NCBI RefSeq assembly: GCF_902686445.1
Contig: NC_062218.1
Span: 134,463,241-134,527,240, forward strand
Source: Sciurus carolinensis
Taxonomy: Eukaryota; Chordata; Mammalia; Rodentia; Sciuridae
Direction: 5' to 3'
Length of the DNA stretch: 64,000 nt
Shown here: one piece after another, positions 1 through 10,261 of the stretch
Layout of the letters: each line of letters starts with the position of its first letter
Numbering within the stretch: the first letter of the stretch is position 1
Position numbers and translations under genes: made by a program
Notes under the pieces: model-generated
What the model saw: the letters and a program-made list of their open reading frames with translations, nothing else
Told to the model about the DNA's origin: nothing
Databases searched by the model: none

Positions 1-335
1 ATGGCCTTTAAAATCTTTCTCACTTTGATATAATTTCATCTGGCAATTTTTCCTTTTGTTGCCTATGCTTTTAGGGTCTAATAAAAAAAAAAAAAAAAAA
101 AAAAACAGTCTTTGTCTATACAAATGTCCTGAAGTATTTCACCTGTTTTCTTCTAGTAGTTTCAGGTCTTATATGTAGGTCTTACATTTGATCCATTTTA
201 AGTGGATATTTTTATATGGTGAGAGATATGGATATAGTTTCCTTCTTCTGCATCTGCATATCCATTTCTCTTAGCACCATTTAAAAGTTTGTCCTTTTTC
301 CAATGCAAGTTCTTGGTACCCTTGCCAAAAAAGAA
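1..335 (-). repeat. L1 LINE fragment, antisense
   Basis: Read on the minus strand this matches the 3' part of mammalian L1 ORF2. On the plus strand the tell-tale order is 'gcctatgctttt', 'cttacatttgatccatttta', 'cagcaccattt'-like and 'tggtacccttgcc'. It is broken by stops and by an A-run of 23 at 83-105, so it is a dead fragment. It reaches the left edge and probably continues beyond it. Confidence 0.75.
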
Positions 336-415
336 AAGAAAGAAAGAAAGAACTGGAAGGAAGGAAGGAGCTTATCTTGTATAAAACACAGACACACACA
401 CACACACACACACAG
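336..415. repeat. AAAG/AAGG and (CA)n microsatellites
   Basis: A short purine tract of GAAA and GAAG/GGAA units (about 331-370) is followed by an (AC)n run at about 386-415. These are simple sequence repeats with no coding content. Confidence 0.85.
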
Positions 416-469
416 AGTCAGGTTTTTACTAAATTACTTAGAATATCCTTGAGCTAAAAGTACTGAGAA

Positions 470-600
470 AATCAACTGGGCCACCTCTCTGGATTTACGG
501 ATAGGGAAACTGGGGCTCAGAGAAGGGGTGTGCATGCCTAAGGTGATGGCCAGTTGATGACAGCTGGGTTAAGTTAAAAATCTCCAATATAAGTTCAGGT
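470..600 (+). repeat. MIR SINE remnant
   Basis: The core 'gggaaactggggctcagag' followed by a degenerate version of the 'aaggtcacacagct' tail is typical of the ancient MIR family. It is heavily diverged. Confidence 0.6.
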
Positions 601-738
601 GTCCCCTTTAAAAGCATTCGAATGGAGGGTCTTTGTCCAATCCATAGCCCCTGGTGCTGCTCTGTCCTCACCATCCTGATTACTGGATGTTCTCTGCACC
701 CTGTCTACACTACTCTTTTACCTACCTTGGTCTTTCTT

Positions 739-816
739 GCTCAGAGTCCTCTGAACCTCCACCCTGCTCTTCCCTTGTCTCTGTCTTCTACCTCCCTCGT
801 CTCCAGCTTGGTTTAC
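739..816 (+). repeat. 78-bp duplicated block, copy 1
   Basis: This block is repeated directly at 1435-1512 with one mismatch in 78 (C versus G in 'ctgctSttccc'). Near identity means the duplication is far younger than the surrounding diverged repeats. It is not part of any repeat family I recognise. Confidence 0.9.
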
Positions 817-1007
817 TTCATCCATACTGAGTTTATGGTCCCAGGGAAGAATTCTCTGACCCGGTCTCCATCGGGTGCCCCAGGGGCCTGAAAAATAAAC
901 ATACAACCACTGCTCAGTCTCACGTCTTATGGTTAGTATGGTTAGGTGGTACAGATTGAAACAATGAGGTACTGTGTTCACATCAGATTGGCAAAACTCA
1001 AAACTGG

Positions 1008-1199
1008 CGGTTGTTTTAGTCAGCTTTTTCACTGCTGCAACTAAAAGCCCAACAAGAACAATTGTAGAAGAGCAAAAGTTTATTTGGGGGCTCATGGTTT
1101 CAGAGGTCTCAGTCCATTGACTCCTTGGAGCTTGAGGTAAGGCAAGACATCATGGTGGAAGAGTGTGGTGGAGGAAAGCCACTCACATGATGATCAGAA

Positions 1200-1262
<63 letters not shown>
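1008..1262 (-). repeat. MaLR-type LTR fragment with (GA)n
   Basis: On the plus strand, 'ttgttttagtcagctttttc', 'aaaagtttatttgggggctc' and 'acatcatggtgg' follow the reverse complement of rodent MaLR LTRs (MST/ORR1-like). The LTR runs into a (GA)n microsatellite of about 59 bp at 1202-1260, which is likely expanded from the purine-rich part of the LTR. No internal coding region accompanies it. Confidence 0.6.
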
Positions 1263-1263
<1 letters not shown>

Positions 1264-1425
1264 ACTCGCCACACACACACATCCCTACTGGCAAAAAACC
1301 TTAAAATATCAATAAATACTAGTGTGGTTGAACAAATTGCAGCTTTGGGCTTTTAAGCAGCTATTATAAGAAGGCGGGAGGTAGATCTCTACCCAGTTTC
1401 TACCCTGAAAGACCATGCTGTGATG

Positions 1426-1568
1426 TATAATCATGCTCAGAGTCCTCTGAACCTCCACCCTGCTGTTCCCTTGTCTCTGTCTTCTACCTCCCTCGTCTCC
1501 AGCTTGGTTTACACCAATTCATGTGTTGAAGTCCTAACCCTCAATGGGCCATTAAGTTATAATCATGA
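1426..1568 (+). repeat. Mosaic patch: block A copy 2 joined to block B copy
   Basis: Positions 1435-1512 copy 739-816 (77/78). Positions 1514-1568 copy 2357-2411 (51/55), including a junction internal to that LTR. Thus sequence from 0.7 kb upstream and 0.8 kb downstream is fused here. The patch is flanked by similar strings 'accctgaaagaccatg' (1402-1417) and 'accctgaaatgaccatg' (1568-1584). Inference: a templated insertion or local rearrangement, not a transposon. Confidence 0.7.
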
Positions 1569-1569
1569 C

Positions 1570-2040
1570 CCTGAAATGACCATGATGTGTTAGAAAGTGA
1601 CGGCTGTTTGATGCTGCTGTATATGATATGATTCCGTTTTTTACAGACAAGTCCCCAAAGATCCTCACATGTCCATGAGGGTGGGCACCCTGGGTTACCA
1701 GGAGGTGAGGGTGGGATAGAGAGAGAGGTAAGAAAGGCAGGTGGCTTTGGAGGGGCAAGAAGACCACCAGGTTGGGTTTCTGAGACTGTACTCTGAAACA
1801 GAATGGATACAACCACTGGGGCTGAGGTCTAAGCCATGGTGGCCCAGCACCAGGCTGACTAAAGTCAGACTGCCCCAAAGGCTCTGTTCCCTCCCTCTCC
1901 TACTCAGGCTGGCAGGTGGCGCTGGGGCAGGACTGAACTGGCTAAGGGTGGTATGTGGGAGGCCACGAATCAGGCAGAGCATTGCAGCCTTGACCTTCAG
2001 CTCCTATTTTATTTAGACGGCCCATTTCAATTTACCTATT
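1570..2040. other. Intergenic, nothing recognised
   Basis: I see no gene, RNA or clear repeat in this stretch. Open frames on both strands are short, overlap each other and resemble no family. Confidence 0.5.
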
Positions 2041-2054
2041 GAATTGGTATTTCT

Positions 2055-2275
2055 TGAGATTTTCATGCTGCTATGGTCTGGGTATGGTTTAGTTCCCAAA
2101 AGTTCATGTGTTGGGTGTTTCTCCACCATGTGTGGTATAACCAGAGGGCTCTTGCCAGCCATACTGTTTGAACTTTCCAGCCACCAGAACTGTGAGACGA
2201 ATAAAACTCTTTTATGTATACATTACCCAGCACTAGGCACTTTGTTATAGCAACACAAACTGGACCATGCCATGC
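2055..2275 (+). repeat. MaLR LTR, sense
   Basis: It starts 'tgctatggtctgggtatggt' and ends with 'ccagaactgtgagacgaata' followed by 'tttgttatagcaacacaaac'. This is the 5'-to-3' order of MST/ORR1-like LTRs, with an AATAAA-like signal near 2200. It appears to be a solo, internally deleted LTR. Confidence 0.7.
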
Positions 2276-2309
2276 TTATATAGATGCCAGTGGAGATGTA
2301 CAATTAGTT

Positions 2310-2676
2310 GGTTTGGTCACTATATGGACTGAGTTGTGCCACACCTACCCTCTTTTCCAATTCACGTCTTGAAATCCTAACCCTCAATGGGCCATTAAGT
2401 CATAATCATGAGGTCATCATCTGATAGAATTAGTTTTTTATAAAAGAGAAAAAGACATTAGAGTCCCCCCTTCCCTGTGCAGGTACAGTAGAGAAGCTTT
2501 ATGAAGATATAGAAGGAATCTTCAAACCAGAAACTGGTCTTCCCAGGAATTGGCCATGCTTGATCTAGTTTGTTCTCTGACTTCCAGCCACCAGAAATGT
2601 GAAAAAATAAACTTCTGTTGTTTAAACCACTTAGTTTGTGGGATTTTGTTACAGTAACTCAAGCAAACTAAAAGAC
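2310..2676 (+). repeat. MLT1-like LTR, sense (contains block B)
   Basis: The order 'cttgaaatcctaaccctcaa', 'ccagccaccagaaatgtgaa', 'ataaacttctgttgtttaa' and 'ttttgttacagtaactcaag' is an MLT1-type MaLR LTR with its AATAAA at about 2606-2611. An internal deletion joins 'ccctcaatg' to 'ggccattaag'. The same deletion junction recurs at 1514-1568. Confidence 0.7.
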
Positions 2677-2716
2677 CATTGAACTGGACCCAAATCCAGA
2701 TTATAAGAACTAACTT

Positions 2717-2930
2717 CTTCTTTTGTTTTGTTTTTGGTATCAGGCATTGAACCTTTGGTACTTAACCACTGAGTCACATCTCTAGCCCTTTTTATTGTTC
2801 ATTTTGAGACAGGATCTTGCTAAGTCATTTAGGGCCTCACTGAGTTGCTGAGGCTTGTCTTGAACTTGTGATCCTCCTGCCTCGGCCTCCAGATCCACTG
2901 GGATTACAAGTGTGTGCTACCACACCTGGC
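2717..2930 (-). repeat. Squirrel-type B1-ID composite SINE
   Basis: Plus-strand order: T-rich tail, ID segment ('ggcattgaacctttggtact ... aaccactgagtcacatc'), then a B1/7SL-like segment ('gagacaggatcttgctaagt ... gggattacaagtgtgtgcta'). It is flanked by a perfect 12-bp target-site duplication AAGAACTAACTT at 2705-2716 and 2931-2942, showing an L1-mediated insertion of the whole composite. Confidence 0.92.
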
Positions 2931-2942
2931 AAGAACTAACTT

Positions 2943-3590
2943 GTTTTGTGGCTTAATAGACACACTCTGAGTCAGAACTGTTAGAATAGTAGGAGACACA
3001 ACTGTTCTGTGCCACTCAAATTTCTTTCCTGTGGGTCATATAATTAGGTGAAGTTGACCTTACCTGCCTTAGGGGTGGATGACACCACTAAGGCCCCTCA
3101 GTGAATTCTTGGTCATAGAACAGGTTTAGAGATGGGCAACTTTACCTCATCTGGGCCCACCAGCTACCTGTGGCTCAATGTGAGCTTTGGGGAAGCAGTG
3201 TTTTCCCCTAGGGCTTGAGGTTGTGAGAACATGAAGACAGCACTTCAGTAGCCCTTTTGGCATCATGAGGAGACTTCTTATTGATGAGAGTGACTCAGGG
3301 GGCCGGGAGTACAAGGGAAAGAACTTAGGTCCTGGGGATGGCATTTCAAATATCCAAGGCTAAACTATCCCTGGATTTTTAATTTTGTGAAAGGATATGT
3401 TCCCTTTTTGCTGATGTCAACCCGTGACCATTTCCATCATTTGCCACATCTCTTGTCAACTTCTGACTTTTTGCATGTCTGGGCAGAGCCCCTTCACTGT
3501 CCTGGGGTAGAGTCTGATACAGACAGGAATCCCCACTGATAGAATGAGTAGTTCTTGGCTCTCCCAGGTGGCTTCCTGCCTTCTGGCCCC
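2943..3590. other. Intergenic, nothing recognised
   Basis: No gene or clear repeat was seen. The sequence is unique-looking, with short unsupported open frames only. Confidence 0.5.
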
Positions 3591-4010
3591 AGAGCTAAAA
3601 CATAGACCTGCAGGCAAGAATTATATCCAACCTTGGAAAGGTTTGTAGGAGGAAGACACGCATTAGAGCAGCCGTATCAGAGCATTTTCCTCCAGGAAGG
3701 CAAGTCGAGCATTGAGTCTCTATGGCCCAACTTTAATTTAACTGACAATTTAAAAAATCAAAACCAGCGTCTAGGGCATTTAGAATGTCTGTCTTCTCAG
3801 TTTAATTTCACGGGGATCGTGTTATGGCTTTTGATAAAATGTTTCATTTTAAAGAACTTGGTTTCATCAAAGCAGGACTTTCCTGTCCCAGGGACAGCTC
3901 CACCGATAAAAGGCATTTTCATTAGGGAAAAGCACACTTGGCTTGGGCTTAATTGTAGGTTTGGAGAACAGAGTCACAGGCTCCTGCCCTTGGGCGATTC
4001 CTAATGTCCC
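3590..4010. promoter_or_regulatory. Candidate conserved noncoding element
   Basis: This is a repeat-free stretch about 17 kb upstream of the ADAMTS2 start. It is rich in AT-core motifs ('actttaatttaactgacaat', 'cagtttaatttcac', 'ttaattgtagg') without simple-sequence bias. A 123-codon plus-strand frame crosses it (3633-4004) but has no recognisable domain and unremarkable composition. I favour a regulatory element over an exon. This is inference only, since conservation cannot be measured here. Confidence 0.25.
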
Positions 4011-4640
4011 TGCGGAGGCAATATAGCTGAAATGCTGACTAAATTCTTGAACACACCATGCGTGTGCTCTTCCGCTCTTCCTATGTCCTGCCTCTCCTTG
4101 AATACCCTTCCCTGGGTTCTTTTTTCTTTCTTTCTTTTTTTTTCTGTATAATGATTTGTTTATTAGTAGTTTTATCATTGTTAGTAGTTACTTATAATGT
4201 GATACTTAAAATACCATTATACTCAACACTGGAAAAATAATGGAGACACAGAGGTAGAGAGAACCCCACATGAATCCCCTGTCTTCTTATAGGACTGAAC
4301 ACACGCAGTGGGTGTGATGCATTTCTCAAACTGTCCGTGAAGGGGCATATCTTGTCCTATTTAAAAAATCAATTTTCAAACATTATGGAAAATGCTGATT
4401 AAGGAACTCCAGAAACATGGCCCTTCATGAAAGCAATTAAAAAGAAAAACTAACAAAAACTATTGGAATCTACCTCCTGGGTTCTTGAGAGGCAAGACTG
4501 GTGCATAATTTGGCTCTCCCTGTTCTGCGTGTGATCAAGGCCACCTTCCACGTCTTTTCCAGGAATGGGGGACTGAGGGGTGGTATAAATGTTATCTTAC
4601 TAGGAAGAAATCTTTTTGAAAGTGTGATTATATTGATGAT
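4010..4640. other. Intergenic, AT-rich, nothing recognised
   Basis: It holds a pyrimidine/T-rich run at about 4118-4144 and otherwise diverged AT-rich sequence. I could assign no gene or repeat family. Confidence 0.45.
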
Positions 4641-4990
4641 ATTGAGAGGAAGAGATTATCCTGGATTATTTGAGTAGGCTTAAAATGCTAAGACAAGTTT
4701 CCTTAAAAGAGGGAGGCAGAAGGAGATTTGGCACATAAACGCATGCAGAAGAGGAGGTGAGGTGACCACTGAGGCAGAGGTCAGAGTGAGGCAGCCACAA
4801 GCCAAGGAATGCTGGCAGCCACTAAAGGCAGGAATGGATTCTCCCCTAGAACTTCCAGAAGGAGTGTGGCCCTGCCAATGCCTTGTGTTGCTCATTTTGA
4901 ACATTTGCCCTCCAGAACTGTAAAAGAATAAACTCTTGTTGTTTTAAGCCCTGCCTTTGATGGTGATTTGATCACAAGACAGAACGGACA
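4640..4990 (+). repeat. MLT1-like LTR, sense
   Basis: The order 'gattatcctggattatttga', 'ccttaaaagagggaggcaga', 'caagccaaggaatgctggca', 'ggattctcccctagaacttc', 'ctccagaactgtaaaagaat' and 'aaactcttgttgttttaagc' follows an MLT1 MaLR LTR from its middle to its 3' end. It is a solo remnant. Confidence 0.8.
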
Positions 4991-5309
4991 CCCTTCTAAC
5001 TGTTGTGAGCAAACCCAGGGCTTTGTGTTGGGGATGGAACAGGTGCATAATTCATGAAACCCAGAGGTGTAAAGAGCATTATAGCTTTCAAAGAGACTGG
5101 AATCAGGGTCAGGAGAGATGCTTGTCTGCTCTCTGCTTCTGTCTTGCTCTCTCCTCTCTCTTCCTGTCGATTCCATTTTTCTTTCTTCACAAACAAGGAG
5201 ACGTGGGAGACTCACAGGAAGGAGATTCTTGCTTTCTTCATATGATTTGGAATCATTTCCCTTGTTAGGACAACTAGTGCTTCCATAATGTGAAAAATGG
5301 CAAGTCATG

Positions 5310-5758
5310 AAAATGAATTATAAGACGTGCTGGATTGCATGATCGTTCCCAGTGCCTTCCCATCCCTGCATCCACACCCTCGGCCATGTGACCTTGCAGT
5401 CTTTCGCTCTGGGATGGAACGTCCTTCCCCACCCTGCTCTTGTTGGGCTTGACTGTGTGGCTTGCCTGGCCAGTGAAATGTGGGTAGCAATGACATGGAG
5501 CTGGTTTTGAGCCCAGGATTTAAGAGGCATTGTGTCTTTATTCTCACTGTTCTAGAAACTTGTGACCTCCTTTGTGAGCTTCTCCCGGGAGCTGCAGCCC
5601 CTTCAGCTTGGCCTCAGAATGCACACACACGGAAGCAGAGCTGTGAGCCTGAGAATACATTATTGCTGTTTTCAGTTGCCAAATTTTTGGGTGGTTTATT
5701 ATGCAGTGTTATTATGGCAATGGTTAGCTGCTACGGAAACTAGTACCTAGAACAGAAA
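5310..5758 (+). repeat. Old LTR of unassigned family, copy 1
   Basis: The layout 'ggattgcatgatcgttccca', 'ccatgtgaccttgcagtctt', 'ttgcctggccagtgaaatgt' and a terminal 'gctgctacggaaactagtac' looks like an ancient ERV LTR. The same family recurs around 7306-8215, where it is split by another LTR. The family name was not assigned. Confidence 0.55.
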
Positions 5759-6985
5759 TCTACAATCTGTGGCATTGGCTTTGGAGCCAGAAACTGTTAG
5801 AGGAAGGAGGAGAAATGATGGCCTGGGTTGTGGAGGGGCGAGACATTTGCCAAAACTGTCACTTGCCAGAACTTGGAAGTCAGAAAATGTACCAAGTTCA
5901 CTTATGACCTTGGGCTGGTGTGTTCAGGTAGAATGTTGAAGGAATGCACTAGATCCTGCTGCCTGCATTTGACATGAAACTATGAAGAAGAGACAGCCTA
6001 GGAAAAAATTGACCATTTCTCAAAAAAAAAAAAAAAAAAAAAAAAAGGAAAGGGAATAGAGATCTTGGAAATTCTGAGACTTGCATGGTTGTAAAATAAA
6101 AGTCTTTCAAATATTCAGCTTCCCCATATAATAAAACATTCTAAATTTAAGATACAGAGTAGAAAAGTAAAATCAAAGACTTAGCTATCATGTCCTGCAT
6201 GAAGACTCTTGAAAGAATTAAATGGCAACTAGTAATTACTAGAAATATCAACAGTGCAGTCTAGTAGCAGCCTAATACCTGTAATTAAGTATATCAGAAG
6301 ACATATCTAGAAATGGGTTGTGAATATGGCTCTTGGTACATAGAATCAAATACATAGGAAATCCACAGTTTTAGAGAGAGCTGTATTGACAAAAGCCCAT
6401 CAGTTGGTACTAAAAGAGAGGAAGACTCTTCAGGATGGAATATAGTCTTTGGATATCAAAGTTTTATGGGCAAGACAAAAGCTGAGAATGCCTTTAGGTG
6501 CCATGAAGGGCATATTTTTCAGCATCCTCAGAAGAGACCAAGGAGAATGATGGAGAAGGAAGGATCTAGAGAATAGAGTCAAGAACTGCTGACCAGTGGA
6601 TTGAGGATCTAGAAAGTGAACTGGAGCCTAAACACAGATCATTCCCTACCCCTCAGGAGAGTGGTACTGGCAACCTTCCTTCAACAGAATTTATGAATTT
6701 CTATGAATCAGAGACAGCTATGGGCTCCCATCCTTCCCTTTTTGAATAGGAATGTTTACTGGGTTATTCTGTCCTTGTTCTACTAGAGTATGATGGGTTT
6801 GTTTTGTGAGGGAGTGGAGGGTAGGAAGGGTATAGATAACTTGTTTTATACGTCTCAAGAGGAGCCACATTCAGATCTGACTTAGAATAGGAGATTCTGA
6901 AATTCAGTCTAAGTGCCATAATTGGATAAGACTTTTGGAATTCTTGGGGTGAGAGTGAGTATATTTTGCAAGCCTGAGTGTGTTA
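5759..6985. other. Intergenic with a 25-bp A-run
   Basis: A run of 25 A at 6022-6046 follows about 260 bp of sequence that I cannot match to any family. No target-site duplication was obvious. The rest (6050-6985) is AT-rich and unannotatable by eye. Confidence 0.5.
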
Positions 6986-7288
6986 GTAAGTTAGTAAGTT
7001 AGTAACAGAATACCTGAGAATTGGTAATTTACAAAGAATAGTTCACAGTTCTGGAGCATGATGGGAAATCCCCATTTGAGGCACTGGCATTTGATGGGGG
7101 ACTTTCTTGCTGTGTTCTCACACAGCAGAAAAGAAGAAGAGAGAAACCAACTGCTGCAACCCTTTTTATAGTAGAATTAATCTGCTCTGCCCTCATGACC
7201 CAAACACCTCTCATTAAGCTCCATTTCCCAACATGGTTGCACTGGGGAGGAGACATATTTATAACATAGCAGGGAGGCCTTGAGTAAC
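6981..7288 (-). repeat. MaLR LTR, antisense, with short tandem repeat
   Basis: On the plus strand 'gaatacctgagaattggtaa', 'tcacagttctggagcatgat' and 'tctgccctcatgacccaaac' give the reverse complement of an MST/THE1-like LTR. Its terminal part is expanded into about three copies of GTTAGTAA near 6983-7005. Confidence 0.7.
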
Positions 7289-7348
7289 TGTGTCCAAGAG
7301 GAAAATCTGTGGTAGGTTGCATTATTGTTCCCAATTCCTCATCCATCC

Positions 7349-7949
7349 TACGTTAGTTTTCTAGAGCAGCCATAACAAATTTTCACAAACTCCAATGACT
7401 TATAACAATAGAAATTTATTGTGTCACTGTTGTGGAGTTCAGAATTTTGAAACCAAGGTATCAGCAGGGTTGGTTCTTTCTGGAGTCTTGGAGGGAGAGT
7501 ATGTTCCATGCTTCTTTCCTAGCTTCTGGTGGTTGCTGAATATATTAGCTTGGGCTGCCATAACAAATACTATAGACGGGGTGACTTAAACATTAGAAAT
7601 TTATTTCTTCTTGTTCCAGAGTCTATCTCCACAGTCACGTTGTGGGTCAAGCTTCAACATATGAATTTATGTGGGGGACACAGTTCATTCAGTCCATAGC
7701 TCTAGCAGTCCTTAGTGTCCCTTGGCTTCTGGATGCATCACTCTAATTTATGTCTTTGTCATCATATGGCATATTCCGTTTACATCTGCATCTCCATTTC
7801 TTCTATAAGGACACCGATCATACTGGATTGGGGTCACCCTAACCCAATATAACTTCACTTAACATATCTAAAAAGATATCATTTCCAAATAAGTTCCCCT
7901 TCTAAACTTCTGGGTGGAGGTACATTTTGGGGGACACTATTCAATCCAG
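7349..7949 (-). repeat. MLT1-like LTR, antisense, itself interrupted
   Basis: Plus-strand order 'gttagttttctagagcagcc', 'aaatttattgtgtcactgtt', then after a break 'tccttagtgtcccttggctt', 'ctataaggacaccgatcata' and 'acactattcaatccagaata' gives one MLT1 in two pieces (about 7349-7540 and 7716-7949). Confidence 0.75.
7545..7715 (-). repeat. Nested short MaLR LTR, antisense
   Basis: A second LTR start ('tagcttgggctgccataaca') and LTR end ('aacatatgaatttatgtggg', 'gttcattcagtccatagctc') lie inside the MLT1. It is only about 170 bp, so it carries a large internal deletion. This makes three nested layers at 7300-8215. Confidence 0.65.
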
Positions 7950-8215
7950 AATACATCCCTGGATCCATACCCCTCGTCAGGTGACTCTGCAGCTTCTCTC
8001 TCCACTGTCAGGCAGAGCTGCCTCAATTAACTACAGAGATGCCAGCCTAGGGATGGCTCTTGTCTTAAGCCATGAGGTTCTAGGTGGTTTGTGGCAATCA
8101 TTGGCTGGCTGCAGTGAGGAAGGGGCAGAGAAGTGGTCCACTTCTTCTCAGTCTCTGCATTAGCTGCTACACTGGATTGCAAACCCAATATTTTTGGGAT
8201 ACTTAATTTTATCAA

Positions 8216-9429
8216 AAGGGATCAAGAATCTAGATTTCTAATCTGAAAGTTCCTAATTTTATATGTCTGCATCTAATTCAATTAGAAAAAGTTTTTACAG
8301 TACTGTCCCAACCAAGCACACCATGAGCAGGGTGCTGCCCACAGGCCTCCAGTTTGTGCTGTGGTGTTGGGGGGTGGGGACCTGCCAGGTTTGGGCTCTC
8401 GCTCAGGGGCTTCCCTGTCACAGGTGCCACTCTGATCATCCTGGTTCCAGGAGAATGGGTGAGAACACTTTGGTGTTCTCAACAGAAATTCCAATAGAGA
8501 AGAAGTGCAGAGCTTGTACTGGATGGTCTCAACAAGGAGACGTGGGGGAGTGGTCCTCTTGAGGTCTTTCTGTCCTATCTGGGGGCATTTTGGGTTACAT
8601 AACTAAGAAATATTTGGCACTCATGAGTTTCTCTTCTAGTGTCAATTAAAATATGAAGATACAAAGTAAATTGCATAAAAAAATAAAATCAGACAGGAAG
8701 AAGAAGAATTCAAGGAGGAGGAGGAGGAAGAAATAATATTTGCCAAGAATATGCACACAAAATGATGGTGTTTTAAAGGAGTTTGAAGGGTTGCTAAAAA
8801 GAAAGAGGAAAATAAGGGGAAAAAGGAAGGAAGGAAGAAAACTACTGGAAAAGGGGGAAATAAAGCACCTCCAAGTTTGTAATTGATTTTTTCACTGGAC
8901 GAATGTCTCACTTTAAATTTAAACTGAGTCCAAGTTCATTTTCTCTCCCAGACGTCTAGAAGGTGGCATTCAAAATGTTTACACTTGTTTCATCTGCCTT
9001 TTTGCTAAGTCTTGTCCCCACCTCCTTTCCTTCACTTTACACTTGTCATTTCATTGCACACATATGCTCATCTTTATATTTACATATATATATATATATT
9101 TAATTTTTATATATGGCTTGTGAAATCTGCCAGACGAAGAAATGAAATAGTCCTGAAAACAGCTGGAAAATTATGCAACAGTGGGGAGATTGGGCACATG
9201 TACATTCTGTACTGCAAAGTTGCACAACAGACTGAGTTTGTTATAAGTGAGGTTTTTATTTTTTCTCTAGGACAACAGCTTGCTTGGTGGAGTAGGCCTC
9301 CTGCAGAAGGCGTTTTCTTGGGAGTCTTAACTTTCCCAGCAGAGGAGAAGGTGAGACCAGTACTGTATTGGGGGCACAGACTGGTCTGTGGCCTGGGAGA
9401 ACTTGCTGAGGGAGAGAAGCCAAAACCCA
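8216..9429. other. Intergenic, low-complexity segments
   Basis: It contains a purine-rich GAG/GGA tract (about 8690-8735), GGAA units near 8825-8840 and a short (TA)n at about 9082-9100. I recognised no gene or interspersed repeat. Confidence 0.5.
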
Positions 9430-10167
9430 GGGGTCAGCGAGACCCAAGTCCAAGGTATAGTGAGGTTGAAGTCCAATGGCCTGCAAAGTTGAGACCTGGG
9501 CTCCAGTGAGGTCAGGCTCTGAGGTCCAGAGTTCAGCCTGGATGGAGGCTGAGGCCTTGCACCTAGTGGGGTCAAGGCTAGAGATCCAATTAGGCTGAAC
9601 TGGTTGAAAACTAGGGCCCATCAAGGCTGAGATTGGAGACTCAGGGAGGCCAAGCCCTGGAGGCCAGCAAGACCAAAGCTCAGGGTCCAGTTTGAGCCTA
9701 GGCTGAGTTTTGGAGCCCAAATGAGGACAAGGCTGGGGGTCCAATGAGGCCAATGTCCAGAGTCCAGTGAAGTTCAGATCTGGAGACCAGTGAGGTTGAG
9801 ACTGGGGCACTGCCATGGGCAAGCCATGGGACCCATGAAGATCAAAGCTCAGGGTCCAGCTTGGATCTAGGCTGAGGTCTGGGGTCCAGAGAAGCTAAGA
9901 CCACAGGCTTAGCTGGGCAGAGGCCTGGGACTCAGTGAGGCCAAGGTTAGAGGTCCAGCCAGGCCAATATCCCAGTACTAGTGAGGCTGAAGGGGGAGAT
10001 CCAATAAGACTGCAACAAAGGGTCCACTGGGATCAAGCAAGCCCTGGACCCAATAAGATCAAGCCCAGGACCCAGCCTGGGTTGAAACTGAGATTAGGGG
10101 TTCAGTGAAGCCGAGGCTGGGGATCCAGTGGGACTGAGGCCCAATTTCTAGTGAATGTGAGGTCTAG
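9430..10167 (+). repeat. Minisatellite of 23-bp units with 30-bp variants
   Basis: About 738 bp of degenerate tandem repeats. Units start CCARTGAGG and run through a purine-rich middle to CTGGGGGT or CTCAGGGT. Reading by unit start, most are 23 bp (for example from 'ccaatgaggccaatgtccag' and 'ccagtgaagttcagatctgg'). A recurrent longer form of 30 bp begins 'ccagtttgagcctaggctga', 'ccagcttggatctaggctga' or 'ccagcctgggttgaaactga'. Several 46-bp steps are two 23-bp units with a lost unit boundary. About 30 units are present. The reverse strand stays open for 188 codons across much of it, which follows from periodicity and composition, not from selection. Confidence 0.9.
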
Positions 10168-10261
10168 CCTTTTAGAGACATCTGTTTCCCCGCTGCCTTG
10201 TCAGGTGATAGAAACTTCAGCAAGTTTCTGATGAATCTTGAGCCAAGTTTCCCCTCATCTA

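Larger units (their letters stand above)
7300..8215 (+). repeat. Old LTR, copy 2, split by MLT1 insertion
   Basis: The left part (about 7306-7348) and the right part (about 7950-8215) align in order with the old LTR at 5310-5758: 'ggttgcattattgttcccaa' then 'ccctcgtcaggtgactctgc'. The MLT1 element at 7349-7949 sits precisely between them. The host LTR is therefore older than the MLT1 insertion. Confidence 0.6.

Noticed and set aside
1165..1356. Glu-Arg repeat peptide
   Set aside because: Translation of the (GA)n microsatellite.
9256..9822. 188-codon reverse-strand open frame, Pro/Leu/Ser-rich
   Set aside because: It overlaps the 23/30-bp minisatellite and its peptide simply mirrors the repeat; there is no domain, no promoter and no splice context.
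9430..10167. CRISPR-like array
   Set aside because: Units are contiguous and degenerate without unique spacers, and the window is mammalian; it is a minisatellite.
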